A DNA stretch of 64,000 bases from Myxococcales bacterium (GTDB lineage: Bacteria > Myxococcota_A > Polyangia > Nannocystales > Nannocystaceae): the NCBI GenBank assembly GCA_020633295.1, contig JACKDW010000010.1, forward strand, positions 124,001-188,000, read 5' to 3'. Under the pieces are notes generated by a model. That model had not been told where the DNA came from, ran no database searches, and was given only the letters and a program-made list of their open reading frames with translations. This document shows, in pieces, positions 58,102 through 64,000 of the stretch (the stretch's first letter is position 1; each line of letters starts with the position of its first letter). The position numbers and the translations under genes were made by a program.

Positions 58102-59490
58102 CTAGGTCGGCGGCACGTCGCCCCGCGGCTGTCGCATGGTCACGAACTCCTCGGCCGCGCTCGGGTGCAGCCCGATCGTCGCGTCGAACTGGGCCTTGGT
58201 CGCGCCGCACTTGAGCGCGATGGCGACGCCCTGGATGATCTCCGGCGCGTCCGGCCCGAGCATGTGCGCGCCGAGGACGCGGTCGGAGTCGCGGCACACG
58301 AGCAGCTTCATCAGCGTCCGCTCCTCGCGCCCGCTGAGCGTGTGCTTCATCGGCCGGAACTCGCTGACGTAGACATCGACGCGACCGCGCGCGGCGTGGG
58401 CGTGGGCGTCGTGCTCGGAGTAGCCGACCGTGCCGATCGGCGGCTGGCTGAACACGCCGGTCGGGATGTACTCGTAGTCGACCGTCGTCGGCGCGTTGTT
58501 GAACAGCGTGTTAGCCACGGCCATCCCCTCGCGGATCGCCACCGGCGTCAGCGTGACTCGGCCGAGCACGTCGCCGATCGCCAGGATGCTCGGCGTCGAG
58601 CTGCGGAAGTGCTCATCGACCAGGATCTCGCCGTGCTCCCCCAGCTTGACGCCGGCCTCCTCGAGGCCGATGCCGCGCGAACGCGGCGCGCGGCCGGTCG
58701 CGTACATCACGAGGTCGGTGTCGTGGGTGCTGCCGTCGGTCAGCGCGAGGCGGTAGCCCGCGTCGCCGTCGCGCTTGTGGATCGCGTTGACGTTGACGTT
58801 CATCCGCAGGTCGACGCCGGCGCGTCGCATCTCGCCTGCCAGCGCCGCGCGGATGTCGTCGTCGAAGCCGCGCAGGAACATGCGCCCGCGGTAGAGCTGC
58901 GTCACCTGGCGGCCGAGGCCGTGGAAGATGCCCGCGAACTCGACGCCGATGTAGCCGCCGCCGACGATCGTGATCCGGCGCGGGAGCGACTCGAGGTGAA
59001 AGATCTCGTTGGACGAGATCGCGTGCTCGGCCCCGTGGATCCCCGGCATACGCGGCCAGCTCCCCGTGGCCACGAGGATGTGCGCGGCCGTGAAGCGCTG
59101 GCCGTCGACCTCGACCGTGTGGGGATCGACGACGCGCGCGCGCCCGCGGATGATGTCGACGCCGGCGTTGTGCAGCAGGCGCGCGTAGATCCCGTTGAGG
59201 CGCTCGATCTCCTGGTTCTTGGCGGCGAGCAGCTGCGGCCACGAGTGCTCGCGCTCGCCGACGGTCCAGCCGAAGCCGCGGGCGTCCGCGAACTCGCGGG
59301 AGAAGCTCGAGGCGTAGACGAACAGCTTCTTGGGCACGCAGCCGAGGTTGACGCAGGTGCCCCCGAGGTCGCTGGACTCCGCGACGGCCACGCGCGCGCC
59401 GAACGAGCCGGACATACGCGCGGCTCGTACCCCGCCCGAGCCGGCGCCGATCGTGAACAGGTCATAGTCGTAGCGCGTGCTGGTCGTCAT
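58102..59490 (-). CDS. gor: Glutathione-disulfide reductase
   Basis: 462 residues from ATG 59490. FAD motif IGAGSGGVRAARM, redox-active disulfide GGTCVNLGCVPKKLF, NAD(P)H-binding VGGGYIGVEFAGIF with the second-half Arg-rich stretch (YRGRMFLRGFDDDI), AIGDV near residue 300, and the C-terminal HPSAAEEFVTMR with the active-site His-Glu. The length fits GR. It reduces glutathione disulfide with NADPH. Trypanothione or related reductases are alternatives, but VNLGCVPKK and HPSAAEEFVTM are typical of GR. Confidence 0.9.
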   Translation of the reverse strand: MTTSTRYDYDLFTIGAGSGGVRAARMSGSFGARVAVAESSDLGGTCVNLGCVPKKLFVYASSFSREFADARGFGWTVGEREHSWPQLLAAKNQEIERLNGIYARLLHNAGVDIIRGRARVVDPHTVEVDGQRFTAAHILVATGSWPRMPGIHGAEHAISSNEIFHLESLPRRITIVGGGYIGVEFAGIFHGLGRQVTQLYRGRMFLRGFDDDIRAALAGEMRRAGVDLRMNVNVNAIHKRDGDAGYRLALTDGSTHDTDLVMYATGRAPRSRGIGLEEAGVKLGEHGEILVDEHFRSSTPSILAIGDVLGRVTLTPVAIREGMAVANTLFNNAPTTVDYEYIPTGVFSQPPIGTVGYSEHDAHAHAARGRVDVYVSEFRPMKHTLSGREERTLMKLLVCRDSDRVLGAHMLGPDAPEIIQGVAIALKCGATKAQFDATIGLHPSAAEEFVTMRQPRGDVPPT

Positions 59491-59565
59491 CAGGAACCTC
59501 GCGCGAGCCCGAACCAGAGGTCGCGTACACCTGCGGCGTCGGCTCGTCCATCCGCAGACATACCA

Positions 59566-59604
59566 CGGGCCGCCCGAACTCCGCGGGAGCGGATGGGCGG
59601 CCCG
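59566..59604 (-). terminator. Hairpin terminator after the Spy-like gene
   Basis: A perfect 10-bp stem CGGGCCGCCC / GGGCGGCCCG with a 19-nt loop that itself can fold (CCGC...GCGG). It lies downstream of the stop at 59633. No T-run. Confidence 0.55.
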
Positions 59605-59632
59605 GAGGCGCTGGCGCGTCGCGCCGACGAGA

Positions 59633-60829
59633 CTAGTGGCTCGGGGCCGGCGGCGGCGCGGTGCTGGGCGCCGGCGGACCGCTGGGGCTCGGAGGAGCGG
59701 AGGGAGGAGCGGTGGTCGGCGCGGGGCCGTGCCCACCTGCGCTGAAGCGCATGCCCTCGTGCGCGCCGACCCCCTTGGCGCCGCGCATGCCGCCTGGCTT
59801 GTTGTTGGCGCCCATGAGCGCGTGCATGCCCTCGGCCTCGATCACCACAGCCGCGCGCTCGCGCTGCTCCGGCGTCAACATGCCGTGCACCTCGATGATC
59901 ATCTCGGTGTGCGCCTGCATCCGCGTCGCCATATCCGCCGGCGCGCGCGCGGCGAGGATCTTCGCGTGGAAGGCGTCGAGGTCCGCTTGCGTCAGCGCGT
60001 CGCTGCGGTACTTCGCGCGCAGCGCGTCGTTAGCCGCCTTGGCCGCGCCCTGCTGCGCCGCCGCGTTGGCCTTGGCCGCGTCGGCCATCGCCTTGAGCTC
60101 GGCCTGCTTCGCCTCGATCATGCTCGTCAGGCTCGCGCGCTGCTCGTCGGTGCACTGCACGTGGCCGCAGAACGTCTCGATGTCGGCGGCGCTGTGACCG
60201 GTCCCGCGCTGCTGGCCGTGGCCGCCCATGTCGGCCGGACGCGCGTAGCGGAGGATGACGCCGAAGTCGTGGTCGACGAGCGCCGCGCGCTGTTCGGGGT
60301 TGAGCGTGCTGTGGAGCGCGAGCGCGAGCGCGTCGCGGCTCGCGAGCCACGGGCCGACGCTGGCGTCCTGCGTGTGCGCGGACTTCATCGCCTCGTGGTG
60401 CGCCAGGAGGGCCTCGGGCGTCAGCGCCTCGCCGCGGAACGCGGCCGCGAGCGCCGCGTTGGCGGCGGTCTCGGGCGTGTCAGCGCCCGCGGGCGCCGGC
60501 GCCTTCATGGCCGCGATGGCGCGCTTGTTCGTGGCGTCGACCTTATCGATCATCGACTTCAAGGTCGCGCGCTGCTCCGGGGTGCAGGTGGCGTGCTTGC
60601 AGATGCGCTGCAGCGGCGGCTTCTTGCCCTTGTTGCCCTTGTTGCCCTTGCCCTTCTTGCCCCGCTTGCCTTTCTTGCCGCCCTTGCGCGCCTGTTTTCC
60701 CTTCGCGTCCGGTCCCTTCTTGGTCGCGGTCTTGTGCGGTTTGACGTCGGTGGCTCGGTCGCCGCTGCAGCCGCCAGCGGCGAGCGCGATCGAGATTGGG
60801 AGTGCGAAGAGAAACGTCCGAAAATTCAT
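59633..60829 (-). CDS. Spy/CpxP-like lipoprotein with duplicated LTxxQ-type domain
   Basis: 398 residues. Lipobox IALAAGGC, then a very Lys/Gly-rich segment (KKGKRGKKGKGNKGNKGKK). Two homologous ~120-residue helical domains follow, each opening with a Cys pair (ICKHATCTPEQRATLKSMI and FCGHVQCTDEQRASLTSMI) and closing with an LTPEQR-type helix (LNPEQRAALVDHD and LTPEQRERAAVVIEAEG), the pattern of Spy/CpxP periplasmic chaperones or metal-linked proteins. A Pro/Ala/Ser tail ends the protein. The Cys pairs could bind a metal or form disulfides. Confidence 0.8.
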   Translation of the reverse strand: MNFRTFLFALPISIALAAGGCSGDRATDVKPHKTATKKGPDAKGKQARKGGKKGKRGKKGKGNKGNKGKKPPLQRICKHATCTPEQRATLKSMIDKVDATNKRAIAAMKAPAPAGADTPETAANAALAAAFRGEALTPEALLAHHEAMKSAHTQDASVGPWLASRDALALALHSTLNPEQRAALVDHDFGVILRYARPADMGGHGQQRGTGHSAADIETFCGHVQCTDEQRASLTSMIEAKQAELKAMADAAKANAAAQQGAAKAANDALRAKYRSDALTQADLDAFHAKILAARAPADMATRMQAHTEMIIEVHGMLTPEQRERAAVVIEAEGMHALMGANNKPGGMRGAKGVGAHEGMRFSAGGHGPAPTTAPPSAPPSPSGPPAPSTAPPPAPSH

Positions 60830-61016
60830 GCGGGCCTCGTGCGTGACGCGCGTTCGCGTTCAGGCGAGAGAGTCCTGGCTACACCAATCCGTCGCGCGAC
60901 GGAAGCCGGTTTGACCGCGATCGCGCCGCGAGAGCCGGGGGCGCGGGCCCTCGCCGCGGACCGCAGGCGGGGGGCGCGAAAAGAACATCCCGACCGGGCG
61001 ACGCTTAGGTCCTACA

Positions 61017-61685
61017 ATGCGGAGCGTGGATGCCCCGGGGGACACACCGGGCGCCGAGCGCGGGGCAGCGGACCCGCCTGCGGTGCTCAACATCGCCGCG
61101 ATCGTGCCGTGCACCGAGGCTGAGGGCCCTGGCCGGCGCTTCGCGATCTGGGTCCAGGGCTGCCCCATGCGCTGCAAGGGCTGCTGCAACCCCGAGATGC
61201 TGCCCTTCGCGCCCCGGGACGCGATCCCCGTCGACGAGCTGATCGAGCGCGCCTGCGCGGCCGACGTCGAGGGCGTCTCGCTCCTCGGCGGCGAGCCCTT
61301 CGCCCAGGCGGGGGGGCTCGCGCGCGTCGCCGAGGGGGTGCGCGCGCGCGGGCTCTCGGTGATGATCTTCACCGGCTACACGATGGCGGAGCTGCGCGCG
61401 CGCGCGCAGGATGACGACGACGCGCGCCGGCTGCTCGCCGCGGCCGACCTGCTCGTCGACGGCCGCTACGAGGCGCGCGAGCGGACCACGACGCGCCGCT
61501 GGATCGGGTCCAAGAACCAGGTGCTGCACTTCCTCAGCGAGCGCTACGACGAGCGCGACCCGCAGTTCCGCGGCGACAACCAGGTCGAGCTGCGGCTCAA
61601 GGACGGGGTGCTGACCGTCAACGGCTGGCCGCTGTTCGGCGCGCGCCGGCGGCTCGACGACGGCCGGGGAGGGCGCGATGGCTGA
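61017..61685 (+). CDS. NrdG-like radical SAM activase
   Basis: 222 residues. CPMRCKGC in WVQGCPMRCKGCCNPEM is the CX3CX2C that binds the SAM-cleaving 4Fe-4S cluster of NrdG-type activases. GISLLGGEPF-like GVSLLGGEPFAQAGGL, and MIFTGYTMAELR are the next family landmarks. It is a single-domain activase of the anaerobic RNR-activating type, but no glycyl-radical enzyme is nearby. The C-terminus (FRGDNQVELRLKDGVLTVNGWP) is typical of small 4Fe-4S radical SAM proteins found with AAA/unknown-gene clusters. First of three genes; its stop overlaps the next ATG by 8 nt. Confidence 0.8.
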   Translation: MRSVDAPGDTPGAERGAADPPAVLNIAAIVPCTEAEGPGRRFAIWVQGCPMRCKGCCNPEMLPFAPRDAIPVDELIERACAADVEGVSLLGGEPFAQAGGLARVAEGVRARGLSVMIFTGYTMAELRARAQDDDDARRLLAAADLLVDGRYEARERTTTRRWIGSKNQVLHFLSERYDERDPQFRGDNQVELRLKDGVLTVNGWPLFGARRRLDDGRGGRDG

Positions 61686-62799
61686 AGTCGTCGGCGCGCG
61701 GCTCCGCGTCTCGCCCGGGGAGGCGCACGCGCTCGAGATCCTCGACGTCATGTGCCGCGGCCGCGGGCTGCGCGTCCGCGCGAAGGCGCCGCTCGAGCTG
61801 CGCGCCGAGGTCGTCGAGATCGCCGCCCAGCGCATGGCGGTCACCTGCTTGCGGTTCCTCCGCGACACCGGCGGCCGGGAGGAGCGGACGGTGCTGCGCG
61901 GCGGTCGACGTCGGGTCGGGCGCCTGTGGGACTCGGGCCTCGCGCCCGCGTTCCGCCTGCGCTTCACCGCGGCCTCGCATCAGCTCTGGTGGGAGCTCAC
62001 CCAGCGGCTCGAGGGGCTCTCGCGGCAGAGCCTCGCGCGCGTCGGCGAGCGCGCGACCCGGGAGGCGCGCCGCGTGATCCGTCGCGTGGTCCAAGTGCCA
62101 GGTACCGACACCGGTGACTGGCTGCTCTACACCTTAACCTGGAGACACCTGCACGTGCTCCAGATGATGCCCGAGGTCCGGGGCGATCTCGTCCGGCGCA
62201 TGGCGCTGGGCTCGCCGCTGCTCGCGCTCGCGACGCTGCGCGCCGAGGTGCCCCCGGACATCGGCGAGCTCGGGCGCAGCCTCGCGCGGCTGCTCGAGCC
62301 CAGCGCCGTGCGCATGCTCGAGTGCGTCGACGAGCTGCTCGTCGAGGGCTGGACCGGCGAGGTCATGAACGCGCTGCGCAGCGCCAACACCGAGGAGTTC
62401 ACCGCGCGCTTTGACGCCATCGCGCTCACGCTCGAGACCTACCTCGAGGTGCTGGATCGCGCGCGTCGCCTCGACCTCGCGCGGGCGTTGATGCGCTTCG
62501 TCGCCGGCCTGGCGACCGAGGTCTTCACGGGCGACGTCGACAGCGAGCGGCGCCGGGCGCTCATCCACCACTCGCCGAGCTCGATCGCGGAGCGCGACGC
62601 GCTGCTCGCCCGCGTCGCCCGGGTCGTCGCGTTCGCCGAGCGCCTGCAGGAGGTGCGCGGCGAGCTCGCGCTCGAGCGCTACGGCGACGATCGCTACGAG
62701 GAGGCGCGGATCGTGCTCGCGGACGCCGAGCGACTGCTCGATCCGCACTACGAGCGCCTCTCCGCGCTTCGCGTGGGGCTCTCGGGTGCGCTACGATGA
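61678..62799 (+). CDS. Unknown protein of the radical-SAM operon
   Basis: 373 residues, mostly helical, with no signal peptide. Motifs include RVRAKAPLELRAEVVEIAAQRMA, LWWELTQRLEGLS and ALERYGDDRYEEARIVL. No family is recognised with confidence. Its ATG overlaps the radical SAM stop and it lies 6 nt before the next gene. An AT-rich patch (62097-62150, codons TTA and AGA) sits in the middle. Such large helical proteins next to small radical SAM activases occur in AAA-ATPase-linked conflict operons of multicellular bacteria, but the link here is only by context. Confidence 0.6.
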   Translation: MAEVVGARLRVSPGEAHALEILDVMCRGRGLRVRAKAPLELRAEVVEIAAQRMAVTCLRFLRDTGGREERTVLRGGRRRVGRLWDSGLAPAFRLRFTAASHQLWWELTQRLEGLSRQSLARVGERATREARRVIRRVVQVPGTDTGDWLLYTLTWRHLHVLQMMPEVRGDLVRRMALGSPLLALATLRAEVPPDIGELGRSLARLLEPSAVRMLECVDELLVEGWTGEVMNALRSANTEEFTARFDAIALTLETYLEVLDRARRLDLARALMRFVAGLATEVFTGDVDSERRRALIHHSPSSIAERDALLARVARVVAFAERLQEVRGELALERYGDDRYEEARIVLADAERLLDPHYERLSALRVGLSGALR

Positions 62800-62805
62800 G
62801 GCGCC

Positions 62806-63327
62806 ATGAGCCGCGCCTACCGAGTCCCGGCGTACGAGGCCTCCGCCACGATCGAGGCTGAAGACCACCTCTCCATGCAGCTGGAGATGCTCGACATTCT
62901 CCCACCTGGCGAAATGGTCAGGATGCTGCGGGAGGAGCTCAAGCAGGAGGGCTGGAAGGAGACGAGCGACGGCGAGGTCGAGGCCGTCGTCGGCGACGCG
63001 CGCGCGCGCCTCTCCGCCGACGGCGACCGGGTCACCGTGGAGCGCTCCGAGAAGAACCGCGTCAACGTGCGCGGCTACAACAAGGACGACGTCAACAAGC
63101 GGCTCGAGCAGGCGACCACGCGCGCCGAGGACACGGCGAAGAAGAACGTCGTCCGCGATCTGCTGCGCGTCGAGCCCGAGGTCCGTGAGTCGATCCAGCG
63201 CGCGCTCCAGCGGGTCTACGTCGAGGCCCTCAAGCAGAAGGCCAAGAGCATGGGCGACGTCGAGAGCGTCCGGGAGCAGCGCGGCGAGAGCGGCGAGCTC
63301 GAGCTGACCATCAAGGTCAAGGTCTAG
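62806..63327 (+). CDS. Unknown 173-aa protein, third of the radical-SAM operon
   Basis: 173 residues from ATG 62806. N-terminal half: MLDILPPGEMVRMLREELKQEGWKE, then ARLSADGDRVTVERSEKN, i.e. a small alpha-beta domain. The C-terminal half is a basic coiled region (KNVVRDLLRVEPEVRESIQRALQRVYVEALKQKAKSM) ending in a beta strand ELELTIKVKV. It resembles DUF1257/Ycf35-size proteins and small domains of ATPase-linked systems; I cannot confirm. Probably cytoplasmic. Confidence 0.55.
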   Translation: MSRAYRVPAYEASATIEAEDHLSMQLEMLDILPPGEMVRMLREELKQEGWKETSDGEVEAVVGDARARLSADGDRVTVERSEKNRVNVRGYNKDDVNKRLEQATTRAEDTAKKNVVRDLLRVEPEVRESIQRALQRVYVEALKQKAKSMGDVESVREQRGESGELELTIKVKV

Positions 63328-63598
63328 CGCGGCGCCCGAACGCGAGCGCGACGCGGACGCCCGGCGCTCGCGTCGTACCGGCGTTCGAACGATCATGTCG
63401 GACGAGCTCGCCCGTCCGCGCGAGACCGACGAGCCCCCGCGACCCCGACGTCACGGTGAACCATCGAGTACGCCCGGGACGATCGCGGCGAGCGCGACGC
63501 GCTCAGAGCTGGCTCTTCGTGAACGCCGACGCGCGCCCGTACGGGCCCGCGTCACGAACGCGCGGCGCGACGGCGCGTTTGTTGGACGCGCCCGTCGC

Positions 63599-64000
63599 TC
63601 AGTTCGCCATCGCCTCGCGCTCTGCGGCGAGCGCCGCGTCGTAGCGCTTCCGGAGCGCCTTGTCGCGCCCGATCGAGTTAAAGGTCTTGGCGTTCTCCGG
63701 CACGATGTGGATGCCCTCGATGATCGTGCACTCCACGGTCCAGCGCCAGAAGTCGAGGATGCCCTTGAGCAGCTCGTCCTCCTCGGTCTCGGGCTCGAGC
63801 TCGCCGAGGAAGATCTCGTACATCCGCTTGGTCTGGCGGCGGAGGTCTTCGAAGCCGGGCTTGGTGAGCATCTCGTCGAGCTTCTCGACCACCTCGTGAT
63901 CCTCGAGCTCGAAGAGCGCGGAGATCGAGAACGGGTGGACCGGGTGCAGCTCGCCGCGCTCCTTGAAGATCATCAGCGCGCCCGTGAGCGTGTGACCGTA
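63599..64000 (-). CDS. Unknown protein, C-terminal part (enters from right edge)
   Basis: The frame is open to the right edge and ends at 63599. The 133 visible residues start YGHTLTGALMIFKERGELHPVHPF and are helical and acidic: FELEDHEVVEKLDEMLTKPGFEDL, ILDFWRWTVECTIIEGIHIVPENAKTFNSIGRDKALRKRYDAALAA. No family recognised. The 271 bp before it (63328-63598) show no gene. Confidence 0.6.
   Translation of the reverse strand, partial: YGHTLTGALMIFKERGELHPVHPFSISALFELEDHEVVEKLDEMLTKPGFEDLRRQTKRMYEIFLGELEPETEEDELLKGILDFWRWTVECTIIEGIHIVPENAKTFNSIGRDKALRKRYDAALAAEREAMAN

Overview
The window is very GC-rich DNA (third codon positions are almost always G or C) densely packed with genes on both strands. 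It looks like the chromosome of a large-genome predatory or gliding bacterium of the Myxococcota, most like the Nannocystaceae/Polyangia. The supporting signs are many lipoproteins with long Ser/Thr/Gly/Asp linkers after the lipobox, two Hanks-type kinases, AgmX/PglI-type C-termini, an FHA protein, a MYXO-CTERM-like tail, and a DUF1592-DUF1552 pair. No rRNA, tRNA, CRISPR array or complete insertion sequence was seen.

Layout. 1-3640: start of a methyltransferase on the minus strand, then two M16 peptidase genes, the second frameshifted. 3947-5863: an AT-richer island with a short Rhs-core protein ending in an ADP-ribosyltransferase-like toxin domain and a tandem-duplicated putative immunity protein. 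5873-8553: two overlapping secreted or lipoprotein genes. 8763-11153: a DoxX-TetR-flavin monooxygenase operon with a good sigma70 promoter containing a palindrome, and a 12-bp repeat array that offers seven in-frame start codons. 11300-20832: lipoproteins and envelope proteins, including a caspase-like His-Gly/Ala-Cys protein, a VIT-VWA protein with an AgmX-type tail, a five-haem cytochrome and a fibro-slime lipoprotein. 21591-25599: DUF1592/DUF1552/lipoprotein operon. 25611-29302: divergent beta-propeller lipoprotein and membrane Ser/Thr kinase.

29332-31937 holds the most unusual locus: two overlapping genes for degenerate EF-Tu-like proteins, one keeping a partial P-loop and one with none. 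32269-37748: FG-GAP/ASPIC protein and small lipoproteins. 38003-39895: a tight three-gene TolQ/ExbB plus ExbD/TolR-like unit with a long coiled coil. 40238-45173: lipoproteins and a peroxiredoxin. 45438-48305: FHA-AgmX protein, a strong terminator and an RRM protein. 48457-50433: a membrane acyltransferase-like protein and an SDR. 50605-54963: a PknK-like kinase-ATPase-TPR protein whose reading frame is disturbed in one 200-bp stretch. 55407-60829: small lipoprotein, sugar dehydrogenase with c-type haem motifs, glutathione reductase and a Spy-like duplicated protein. 61017-63327: an NrdG-like radical SAM activase with two unknown proteins. 63599-64000: end of an unknown gene entering from the right.

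Two themes recur: short in-frame tandem repeats (mostly 12 bp) near gene starts or in linkers, and AT-rich 16-bp dyads in otherwise GC-rich DNA. Several apparent frameshifts (near 2840, 34845 and 51700-51900) could be real or could be sequencing indels, and should be checked before those genes are called dead.
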